64,000 nt of DNA from Norana najaformis (Eukaryota; Annelida; Clitellata; Crassiclitellata; Hormogastridae), in contig OZ029913.1 of the NCBI GenBank assembly GCA_964023275.1, forward strand, positions 57,321,358 through 57,385,357, read 5' to 3'. How positions within the stretch are numbered: the first letter of the stretch is position 1; the number at the start of each line of letters is the position of its first letter. The notes beneath the pieces were generated by a model that did no database searches, was not told the origin of the DNA, and was given only the letters and a program-made list of their open reading frames with translations. This document shows, piece by piece, positions 11,101 to 20,149 of the stretch. A program made the translations under genes and the position numbers.

Positions 11101-14100
11101 TTTTCAGTTTTGGTTTCATCAGAAAGTGAATTGATGAGTGCAGACATTTGTCCTTTTTGCATTTCATTTACCTCAGAATTTCGTTGAATTGGCTCTTTGT
11201 GTTTGTCTGTTTTGGGTTAGCCCAGGAACTTAAAGAATGTGATGTAAATTGTTATGGTTGAAATGTCTTAGAAAATAAAGTGTATTAAATCTTTATTTTA
11301 CATAGTTCAGTAGCAGCAAATTTACAAGGGCAAAGACAGATCAGCAGTTAATGTCAGTATGTGGAAATACATGGCCAGAGTATATGTCAGTGGAGTATAC
11401 ACTATGTCAAATGTCTGGAATACATATCACCTGAATATACACCATAAATGTCAGATGAATCATCGTGTAGACAGTAAATGGTATTGTTTAGTATGTACAC
11501 TAGACTAAACAAAAGAGCTACCTTTTTGGACAGCATATTTAGTAGATTGAAAAGGTGAGATGAACTCAAGAAAGACGATTCCAAAAAACGGTACAGGCTA
11601 GGAAACTTTGAAGGTGATTTTCTTGATCAGCAGCCCAAAATCCATAAGATACACCCAAAAGTGTTTAGGATGACTAATCTTCGTTGTCCAGTGTAATAAG
11701 TCCTTTATATAGCACCATTTTAGGAATCTTCTCAGTGATGCCTCTGACTTCAGAGCACCATGATCCCTTTAATGTACCAGTGCAGGGTGGGAGGTAATAA
11801 TAAGTGTCCTGTTGTTGGGTTGTCTTAGATCAGGGAATAGATCCTTTGACCCTTAGACCTCATTTCTACTGAGTTTGTTGCTGTAGGAGGAAGTAAACAG
11901 GTATGCTACCTTTTTAATGGTTAATGAAGCAAAGGCAGACTGAGTCTTTAGATATCAAGTAGGGTAAGGCTGGGTGACTTTAACTGTATGATTCAGGTGT
12001 TTTGTTTGTTAGGGTATGCCGGGTGGCTTCAAACAGTATGTTGTCTATGAAAAACGGCGTGCACTTATTCAGTATGTCATCTACTACACAGCAAGTGGAC
12101 CTCTTCCTTCTTTGCCCCCCATTCCGTCAACCACAGCAAAATCAGCCAAAAAGAAAAGGCCCAAGAGTAAGGAAAGGAAGTCAAGCACATCGTCACACAA
12201 CAGTGATTCTCGCAGGCATTCGAGCATGTCATCTGGAGATGAAAAAAGGAGCCAGAGAAGTGGAAGTGTGTCTTCTTCAGAAGGATGCGCTTATAGAAAG
12301 TCATCGGATGCAGACAGTGTAGACAGCGATGATGGGGCAACATGTTCTGGTAAAACTTCTCTTGATATAACCAAAAAAGACCAAGTCTTGTTGTCTCAAC
12401 CTCTGACCGACCCAGTTCCTGACGTGCCAAGAGTTCAATCAACAAGAGACCGCACGAGGCGCTTGATGAGTACAGGTAGAATGCTTGAACTGAAATACAC
12501 AAGAAACTCTTTATAAAATCCTCTGTTATAACATGAATTCTGGTATCACAAGTTCAGAGACATGGATCATAAATTTAGTTCAGCTTTCAAAATGATCTCA
12601 GTTTAACTTGACCTCATTGTAAGGTGGTTCCTAATATGATGGTTCCAAGGGCAGTGTTATAATGACTTCTGGTGTAGAAACTTCAGACATATCAAATTAT
12701 TAAACAGCCTGATGCACAACTGTTTAACACCTTCATTTGTTACCTTGAGCCTGTGGCACAACCATGTGCCAGGATCTCTAACTGAGTGATTTTCCACCCT
12801 GAAGTGGTATTTGTCAGTGGACTACTAGATCAGGGTATACATGTGTCATATCAAGTACCCTGCCATGACAGGATTGTATAATACTGAGGTCATATTCCAA
12901 AGCTGATCCATTTTCCCTGACTGCATTGTATCAGAATTTGTGTGTTAAGGAGGCTATATTGTATTTGTATATAAGTAAGTAATGCATTTGATAACACGCC
13001 ATAAATCCATCGACTGAGCAAGGAATCATATATGTACCAGTGTTAATTATAGTAATGCTGTTTATTGCAGGATTTATCGTTTCCCACATCAATCAACTGA
13101 AGTTTGTATTAAATGCCGTGACTCAGTTCAACTGATTGTTGATATACCTCTGTTTGGGCATATATCCGGCTTTCTTGCGGGAGGAACTGTACTGGTTACG
13201 CAAAAATGGATTGAGTTCAAGATCTTATTGCTTATGTGCAAATGTCCTGCAGGCTGTGCTTCATCTTTTCCTAGGGAGCTGTGTCTCAGTCTCTTCTGCA
13301 CCTGGCCACAGTTCCCTTTGCTCTGCTGCACAGAGGAACTTAGTTGTCCCTCCAGCCTGTAAAGTAAGTAAGTAAGTAATGCATTTGTTAACACGCCGTA
13401 TGTCCATCAACTGAGCGAGGAATCGTAGCCTGAACTTCCATGTTCCAGCATCAAAGCTGTGATCAGTCCGTCTTTCTAGGATAGGTTGTCAGAAACCTAC
13501 AGCGTGAGCTCTTGACCTTTCTCTGCCTCTGTTTGATCATGGTTTTGTGCTGTGAGATCAGGAGCACTTCTGATGAGTTTCTTTTAAAGTAGTGCTATAT
13601 AAATTTGTAATTTATAATTGCAATTGCAGTTATGTGAAGGCTTTAAGGTGTCTATAAATGGGATTAAATGTGGTATAAAACGGCTTAATACATAAATATG
13701 TACACGGAGGAAACATGCATGATTATTTCATACATACGTGCATAACTATCGGAGAATAGTGCTTTACTGTTGTATGAAGATAAAACAGTACTTTGGGCCT
13801 ATCAGAGACACCTCAAACTAAGGTGCATTAAGTGGCATTGTATGTATGCGTGTATGTTCTGGCTATTTGTTTTTAGCACTTTTTAGGAATCTTACAAAGA
13901 TGCTAAAGATAGCATCTTCTTTCCATTTCATCTCTGAATGAAAATTATGAGTTTACATTTAAAACCAGTTTTGTTGCATTTCCAGCTACTGCTACTAACA
14001 CTGCTTCTGGTGCTACCAGTGCTGATACTGGTGCTTCTGGAACTTCCATTGGTGCTTCCAGTGCTGTTGCTGGTGCTACCAGTGCTGGTGCAGGCACTAC

Positions 14101-16114
14101 CAGCCTTGCCACCGCAGATCCACGCACTGATGCCTACAAGAAAAAGGTGCAAGAAAATGCCATGAAACAGATGGTATGTGTTCATCTGCAGCACATTTAA
14201 AGAACCTCTCACAGTTGTTTTGGTATTCATTTTTTGACTTTTTGGGTTAGCCACTGTTTTTCTTAATGTGTAAACCACCTGTTATTTTGAAAGTGACAGA
14301 AAACGAGTTGTAACTGAAGAACTGCTTTGTCGTAGGAATTTGTTTTATTTACTATTCATATCCATAAATTGGAAATGAATGTTTAAAATTGACCACCATG
14401 TGACTTGGTGGTCTGTTTAGTAGTGCATTGGGATTGTAATCCAGTGATTGTAGGTTTGAGCCTGCTGAGTGGACTCTGTGTTATGACCTTGGACAAGTTG
14501 TTCTGCGCACTCATCTCACACCTCAGATTTAGATTTACGGACCTTGCACACATAACAAGTGCAGTATGCATAGACAAATATAAAAGTAACAGGATATGCA
14601 GTGCATGCCTATAGGAGTTCAGCTGGTTTGAATGAACCACTTATCCAAAAAAGGTTTGTGTATCTACTTGAATGTTAATAACCTAGTACTGTAATTTGAA
14701 TCCCCTTTAGGAACCCTGGCAATGATCTTTGTAATGTAATGTAGTACATAGTTTTGAAAACCATTCTACTGAGTATCAGATCAGTGATATTTATTTGCTG
14801 AGCAGGAAAAGAGAGTCGTGTAGCTAAAGTTTCATTTTCATTCTAAAACCTGCTTTGAATGATTTCACTCACGACTTGGATTGAAAGAGACACAATACAA
14901 GACAGGAACACCTGAAATTTGAAATGATTGAATGAATGAACTGATATCATCACGTAGAGCAACCTGAATAAATGAATGAAAAATAAATGAATGAATGAAT
15001 ACATGTGTCTGCTTCCAAAGCATCAAAGAGCAAGGAATTGAAGCTGTTTTTAACTCCATTTGCACATTGTGGTGTATCCTGCAGCTGGAACTCAAAGACA
15101 AATTGACAGATCGAGAGATGAACGAACTCTTTCGTTGCTACAGTCAAACATATGGTGGAGCAAATTCTCCTGGTTTACAGGAATTTGTATCTCCAGGTGG
15201 AGAAAGCTCAGTATCATCATCAGGTAAAGAAGTTTTAGTTTCATCAGGTAAAGAAACCTTAGTTTCATCAGGTAAAGAAACCTTAGTTCATCAAGTGGAG
15301 AAACCTTTGTTTCATCAGGTAAAGAAACCTTTGTTCATCAAGTGGAGAAACCTTTGTTTCATCAGGTAAAGAAACCTTTGTTTCAGCAGGTAGAGAAACC
15401 TTTGTTTCAGCAGGTAGAGAAACCTTTGTTTCAGCAGGTAGAAAAACCTTAGTTCATCAAGTGGAGAAACCTAAGTTTTATAAACTGATACATGTGAGGC
15501 ACAGTGGCCGATTGGATAAAGTATTCGGCTTGTATCATGGAGAATGCAGGTTCGAGCCTCCCCTTCGGATGGTTACTGTGTACAGATCTTCAGCAAGTCC
15601 TTTACTCACACTTCCTTAGTGCCATTGATTGATGCTTAGTCATTAGATAGTAGCACTTAATAAATGCAAAATAAATACAATTGGTGATGCCTTGGCTCTT
15701 TGCCTCTGAGTTAAGGGTTTCTGCTCACTCTTACAATTTTGTATAATGCACTTGTATTTAATTATGTGTAAGGTTCTGGAAAATGTAGTAACTGGAAACC
15801 TAGTCTTTGTGCTGTACATTTGGTCCTTTGGGTTGTTCCCCTACTGATATGACTACTAGCTTTGTTGAAGTTGACTATTCAATAAACAGCTTTCATTTCA
15901 GATCAACAGTTACTAAATAATCTGTCTGACAAGAATTTCTTGTTTTATTTTGTTCAAAGGAGCTGCTGATGATGTTCAGCTGATTATTGATACACTTGTG
16001 GAGGACTTTCGGAGTGTTGTCGGTCATGTTGACCCTGCAATAGCTCGAGAATACATCATACAGTTCAACATGGACGTCGAGGTGGCCATTAATGCTTATT
16101 TTGAAAGCATATAA
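8109..16114 (+). CDS. PARP-domain protein with C-terminal UBA-like domain, 9 exons
   Basis: Nine exons (8109-8157, 8705-8941, 9685-9808, 10291-10384, 10972-11064, 12013-12475, 13986-14173, 15085-15223, 15960-16114) have GT..AG borders and matching phases, giving 513 codons and a TAA. Residues about 20-225 form a PARP catalytic domain: HGTS with His106, GRGIYF with Tyr135, NPYLVRCRVILGD, VFYDSV and FKQYVVYEKRR. PARPs move ADP-ribose from NAD+ to proteins or nucleic acids. The position of PARP1 Glu988 is Gln207, which suggests mono-ADP-ribosylation or altered activity. Residues about 226-350 are Ser/Lys-rich with a nuclear-signal-like KSAKKKRPKSKERK. An Ala/Thr/Ser/Gly stretch follows. Residues about 463-513 resemble a UBA-type ubiquitin-binding fold (AREYIIQFNMDVEVAINAYF). 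The start is the only ATG found that opens the frame upstream of exon 2; earlier non-coding exons are possible. Confidence 0.82.
8705..8941 (+). CDS. PARP gene exon 2 (N-terminal part of catalytic domain)
   Basis: Acceptor ATCATCTTCAG, donor GTACTT. It codes for a linker and then the region preceding the PARP His motif, including YWAVTKVLNMGG and KILKIHNNLLKDRFDEEV. The latter corresponds to the 'v.kI.rIqN..L...Y' helix common to PARP10/14-type domains. A second possible acceptor lies 12 bases upstream. Confidence 0.8.
9031..9390. repeat. 58-bp minisatellite in PARP intron 2
   Basis: Units starting ACTCCTTAAATCC occur at 9031, 9089, 9147, 9205, 9263 and 9321, with a broken seventh at about 9379: an exact 58-bp period. 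Two unit variants (GCTGGTCACCTC and GATGGTCACGTC) alternate at units 3 and 5, so blocks of two units were duplicated. Confidence 0.9.
9685..9808 (+). CDS. PARP gene exon 3 (His and Tyr of the catalytic triad)
   Basis: Acceptor TTGTTACAG, donor GTGGGC. It codes for LYHGTSEHLEKICHEGLDER and GHFGRGIYF: the NAD+-binding His (H106) and the Tyr (Y135) of the PARP signature. Both residues are intact. Confidence 0.88.
9855..9893. repeat. TA microsatellite
   Basis: Alternating TA tract in intron 3 of the PARP gene. Confidence 0.9.
10291..10384 (+). CDS. PARP gene exon 4
   Basis: Acceptor CTGCTTTCAG, donor GTAAAG. It codes for SDSPAFCRIHSEE and NPYLVRCRVILGDCK, the beta-strand following the GRGIYF motif in PARP catalytic domains (compare ..LCRVLLG). 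It completes the Ser codon begun in exon 3 and ends in phase 0. Confidence 0.85.
10972..11064 (+). CDS. PARP gene exon 5
   Basis: Acceptor TGCAATTACAG, donor GTGAGA. It codes for 31 residues ending VSGKNVFYDSVQ. The FYDSV motif is the standard strand before the last catalytic strand of PARP domains. Confidence 0.85.
12013..12475 (+). CDS. PARP gene exon 6 (end of catalytic domain, Ser/Lys-rich linker)
   Basis: Acceptor TTTGTTTGTTAG, donor GTAGAA. It begins GMPGGFKQYVVYEKRRALIQ, where Q207 stands where chain-elongating PARPs have Glu, and then YVIYYT ends the fold. The remaining 120 residues are a polar, phosphorylation-prone linker: a basic KSAKKKRPKSKERK block, many SS/SR/SD pairs and an acidic DADSVDSDDGA stretch. 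Confidence 0.87.
13986..14173 (+). CDS. PARP gene exon 7 (A/T/S/G-rich linker)
   Basis: Acceptor TGCATTTCCAG, donor GTATGT. It codes for an imperfect repeat of ASGATSADTGASG type, then DPRTDAYKKKVQENAMKQM, a basic amphipathic stretch. The low-complexity DNA is GCT/GGT/ACT-rich and opens all frames here, so the frame is fixed only by the phases of the flanking exons. Confidence 0.75.
14400..14620 (+). mobile_element. tRNA-derived SINE, family D (short copy)
   Basis: The tRNA-like head GGTCTGTTTAGTAGTGCATT with B-box-like TAGGTTTGAGCCTG is followed by CTTGGACAAGTTGTT, as in the copies at 46185 and 56275 (minus). It lies in PARP intron 7. Confidence 0.6.
15085..15223 (+). CDS. PARP gene exon 8
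   Basis: Acceptor GGTGTATCCTGCAG, donor GTAAAG at 15224. It codes for a charged helix LELKDKLTDREMNELFRCYS and then a Gly/Ser-rich tail ending SSVSSS. The donor lies in the first unit of a 24-bp tandem repeat that copies the same donor downstream. Confidence 0.8.
15212..15478 (+). repeat. 24-bp tandem repeat carrying repeated splice-donor motifs
   Basis: About eleven units of the form TTTCATCAGGTAAAGAAACC follow the end of PARP exon 8. About five keep CAGGTAAAG, three have CAGGTAGA and three have CAAGTGGAG. Most units are 24 bp and a few are 23 bp. Confidence 0.88.
15495..15685 (+). mobile_element. tRNA-derived SINE, family B
   Basis: GTGGCCGATTGGATAAAGTATTCGGC with B-box GGTTCGAGCCTC is followed by the family body (TTCAGCAAGTCCTTTACTCACA, then ATTGATGCTTAGTCATTAGATAGT.GCACTTAATAAATG). 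It lies in intron 8 of the PARP gene. Confidence 0.85.
15960..16114 (+). CDS. PARP gene exon 9 (UBA-like domain and stop)
   Basis: Acceptor TTGTTCAAAG. It codes for 51 residues and TAA. VQLIIDTLVEDFRSVV is a predicted helix, and DPAIAREYIIQFNMDVEVAI with NAYFES has the spacing of a UBA/TAP-C type three-helix fold (A...L..~~~d~e~Ai~~y). This architecture suggests ubiquitin binding or an adaptor role. Confidence 0.82.
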
Positions 16115-17620
16115 AGTGTTTTTTAATCAGTCATCATTTAGCTACCAATATAACCCATTTCACCTTGAGTGGAACAGGAAGACAACCTGTTTTGCCCAGG
16201 GAGGTGAGATTCAAAACATTTCTCTGCTTTCAAAGGTCATTGGGATCAATTTATTATCCAAGGTGTAGGCAAGTCTGTATCTCACACGTGACCTTATCTG
16301 GTGTTTCTTTGGGCCTCTTCCTTCATACATGAGGTCACAGGTTCCTTTGTTAAATTTTAGAACATGTAAAAATATGAAAGTTATAAGTATTAAGCTGTAA
16401 TTGAAACCTAGTTTTAATGATGTTGCTGTGCTGCATCAGCTTTGAGCAAAATGTGCGGTGTGCGATCACAGCATTCTTTGGCATATTTTGGTTTTGTTTA
16501 TTACTGGCTGAACATTTATGTGTTGTGTCTTCACAGCCAATGGATTGTGTGAATTTGCCAGTGTATAGTTGAGCCTGTGAACCATGGGAAAAGGATATTT
16601 TGTTGCTGATTTCGTAGTTTTTCATTGTACAAAAGAGTTTTCAATTCTACTAGGGAATGTGTGAGCTCAAATGCTGACTGAGATTTGTGATTAATTGCCT
16701 AGGTCATGGTAGACCTGTGGCTGAATCAACACATCATACATATGGATTGGTCCTGATTCTGATGCCCTTTGCCGTTGCACAAACTTAAGTCTCTTATAAA
16801 TTGTAGGAAAGTGCCTTAAATGCAGGTCATGCTAAACAGTACTAACTGGGGCTCCAGAATTTCAGCTGTGTAGGGCCCGCAGTGGTCTCTCCAGGTAATT
16901 CAGCCATAGGTGCCAGCAAACACATCGATGAGGATCTTATATGGATCAAAGCTTTGATGCACCGTTCTTTTGCCTTTACCTTTCACCTCTGATTCTAGGG
17001 TTTGAATCCCAGTGTGTAGCATAATGTAAGGTAATATATGTACGTAATTGAATCGTCAGCTGAACTGACATCTTGTATTTCGAGTTATGTAACGTGTAAG
17101 GAGAGGTTGAGCTTAAGCCACGGGATCCTTTGACCACTAGAACATCTTTGATGGCTAATACGTAATAAAGGATCAGTTACGATACTTTCTGTAATCAGAG
17201 CTTGCTGCAAGACTTGTTTTGAAATTCAGTAATCTGATGACGTCGTGGACAGCTAGAAAGTAATCAGGAATCGCTTCCTCAGTTTTAGTGAAACGGAAAT
17301 CTTTGACTGCATGAATTGCCAATCAGTTTCTCTTGCAGTATGGTTTGAAAAATTCTGGTGGTTGCTCTGTTTACGTGATATGATTTTGTCATAACATTTG
17401 CTGCAAATGTTGGAAGAACTGAAAGCAGCAGCTAGACAGGCTTTATTAGCATTTCATTGTAATGTGCTGCCAGTCACTGAGTATGTAAATGAAAATGTAC
17501 ATGTGTTTCTATAGCAACCATATATGGCTTTGACCCTGTGGGTGGTGCACATCAAGCATTATGTTGTACTGTATTGTTGTTACAAATAATTAATTATTCT
17601 AATACACCAGACACTCATTA
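16115..17620 (+). other. PARP 3' UTR and downstream spacer
   Basis: No second gene is visible. The transcript end is not resolved and I could not pick a convincing AATAAA. Confidence 0.4.
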
Positions 17621-17624
17621 TGAT

Positions 17625-17890
17625 GCTGCATTGATATGGTATATGGTATGATATGGCATCATATAGAGCCATAGCATATGCTGTTGATAAGGCATACCAG
17701 TATGATATGGCTTCATATGTGAGCCGTATCATATGCTGTCTTGATATGGCTTATTGTATGATATGGCTTAATATGAGAGCCAAATCATATGCTGTCTTGG
17801 TGTCGCTTATGGTATAATATGGCTTCATATATATCATATGCTGGCTTGATATGGCATATGGTATGATATGGCTTGATATGTGATTCATTA
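17625..17890. repeat. AT-rich self-complementary minisatellite
   Basis: Five imperfect units of about 50 bp contain GATATGGCTTCATATG, GAGCC.TATCATATGCTG and CTTGATATGGC. Because GATATGGC and GCCATATC-like blocks alternate, single strands could fold on themselves. Confidence 0.8.
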
Positions 17891-18334
17891 CATACCGTCA
17901 TTGGCCTCGGAGCAGAAGTGGATGCGTCCCAAGTTTTGCAAAATGTAGTATGTTGGAGTACTTACATGGTATAGTTAACATATATGCGTAGTTTTAGACA
18001 ACATGCTTTTTAGAACTCAAATTACTGTTAGATTCACTATTAAATTGCATCAAACATTTAGGAGGTTCTGAAATTTTCCAAATAAAGCTGCGTCTAGATA
18101 CAGTTGCAGTATTTTTCTTTAATACGGTTATATGTACATTCACAGAAATGATGAAATTGTATGAAAACGATACTAGATATTTCGTTATATTACCGTAAAC
18201 AGTACGTTTATATAATGCTGTAGTCTGACAGGTGACAACTGCTAAAGAGATTATAGCAGTGGGTTATAGGTCATGATGTGTTTACGATATATTCCTGGAC
18301 TAGTTCAAATGGAAACTGGTTTAAATCTGGGTAT

Positions 18335-18425
18335 AAAGGTAAACACAATGTTTTCTATAGCGACTGTGTGGCCTCGACCCTGCTCATTTTTCAATGAATG
18401 TATGGATAACATCATTCACTACCAA
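18335..18425 (+). repeat. Short dispersed repeat (copies at 31975 and 49960)
   Basis: TTTCTATAGCGACTGTGTGG, CCTCGACCCTGCTCATTTTT and AATG..CATCATTCACTACC recur in the same order at 31975-32055 and, more diverged, at 49960-50015. Family unknown. Confidence 0.6.
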
Positions 18426-18619
18426 TGCTTTTAAATGGGTGCCACGCCAGTTAAGTTCCTCTGTTTACAGACCTAGCAAATACTTGATAAACCCTGGTGT
18501 ATTAGCAGAGGCACCATTTTGCAAGGACTTAAAATTTCTTCACATAAGGTCAGCCTTTCTTACTTTTACTGCCACTTCCGTGCAAGTGTTTTAAAGGCGG
18601 ATCACAGCAAATCTTAACT

Positions 18620-18805
18620 TCTTTGTTGTAATCGTAAAGTCTAATGTTCTAAAGCGCTACTTAAAAGCTGAGTGCATGGAACCAGCTTATTCACGAGCAC
18701 TGCATTATTGCACTCTGGCAGCCCCTCTGTAGTGAGGGGTTGCCAGAGATACCATTGAAGAACAAGATCCGGTTGCCAGTAGACCAGAGAGGGGTAGAGG
18801 TGCTT
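18620..18805 (+). repeat. Dispersed repeat shared with 7826-7995
   Basis: Same block order as the copy upstream of the PARP gene: TAATCGTAAAG, CTACTTAAAAGCTGAG, CAGCTTATTCACGAGCACTG, then GGTTGCCAGTAGACCAGAGAG. No coding content. Confidence 0.6.
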
Positions 18806-19329
18806 ATGAGGTACCAGATGTTTTATTTGGCTTTAATAAGTTTATCCATGCATTCAAATGGGGAACGCCTCCTATGTCCCAATGCTGACAGTATTCTTAA
18901 ACATTCTGCTTGTGATAAATCACTGTGATAAATAAAGCATTTGTTCCAAAGTAAACAGGCCGTTATAACAACTCCTGGGTTTGTCAGAGCTTCAACCGTT
19001 ATATTCTGAATCTCAAAAGGTTTTAGTAGAAAGTCAGAAGACTTGAATTTTGTGTAATGTAAATGTCAAAAATTTCCCAGCGCCATACATTTTAAGCCAC
19101 CTTTATAACAAATCAAGTCCGCATTAGCCAGGTTCTGTTGGTCAGTTTTAGCACCAGGTCAGAATCTGGGGAGGAGGAGGAAAGGAGACGGCATGGTGCC
19201 ACAATTGATGTGGCTATCGAAGAGGCAGTCTGTTTTATTATCAAGTAAAGGTCAAAGTCGGCAGAGGTCACGAATATGCATGTAGCAAGTAAAGTAACTA
19301 AGTGATGTGGTCAGCAAGGTAAGTTTTTG

Positions 19330-19990
19330 CACTGTAGAGTCGAAGACTAGGTATCTTTGCTGCCTTTCGACTCACGCCACTAAGTCCGTATCGACGCACT
19401 TACATGGACTTAATCCACGACTTTCTGACGTTGGTTTCTCGACGAAAACTTTGTCATTTCACAACGGAAACACAGGCTAATTACCTGTAAAACATGAGCC
19501 TTTATATGCTCATCATTCGAGAATGCAGTTCGACTTGACAAGTCCGCAACTGACCACTTATTTCGCGGAGTCACGCTGAATCGCAACGAGGACTTTCCTG
19601 TCCAAAATCCAGCCGTGAACTGACAACTTCAACGGTTTTCACAGAGAATCTTCCATCGTCATAAGGTTTCCTATTGGCCGAAATTATCGTCTGCCTCTTT
19701 CACCAATACTAGTCTTGTAGCGATTTCATAGTCCTTCTATGAAATCTTCGTCTGCTCATTTGTTTACAAAGGATAAGGAGTCGCGTCTATTGTGTCCCCT
19801 CATTGGCTGACGACTTCCAATAGCAACGTGTCGCCATTGGTCGAAAATCCCACAAGTAAAATCGCGATTGGCTGGCAATCGAAACATCAGTTTGAAATAT
19901 CATTCGTAATGACTCGCAAACCATGGCAGATTGCGATTAAAATAATCCATCAACATCCACGTTGATCACCCGTAAAATTAGTTCAGAAAA
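19330..19990. promoter_or_regulatory. CpG-raised region with four ATTGG (inverted CCAAT) boxes
   Basis: CTATTGGCC (about 19671), CATTGGCTG (19801), CCATTGGTCG (about 19834) and GATTGGCTGG (about 19866) lie within 200 bp, in sequence visibly richer in CG dinucleotides than its surroundings. The arrangement resembles a housekeeping promoter. It could serve the unidentified plus-strand gene whose exons begin at 23562. Direction and transcript start are not established. Confidence 0.4.
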
Positions 19991-20149
19991 CCATCCTTTG
20001 TTCCCCGTATTTAATATATTTTTAGAACCTATGCTGGCCTTGCTATTTTGATTAGTTTGAACGTCCTAAGCCTATTTTAAGTGAGTAATATATACGTTCA
20101 TTCACCACGAAGGTAGACAATACAGAAAGTACAACAAACTATAATCAAA

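Noticed and set aside
12077-12502. 141-codon minus-strand open frame
   Set aside because: It is antisense to PARP exon 6, which has clear splice borders, homology and matching phases. No independent signal supports the minus frame.
13928-14278. Long Ser/Gly/Thr-rich and Leu/Val-rich open frames on both strands
   Set aside because: They are shadows of the low-complexity PARP exon 7; the phases of flanking exons fix the real frame as the Ala/Thr/Ser/Gly one.
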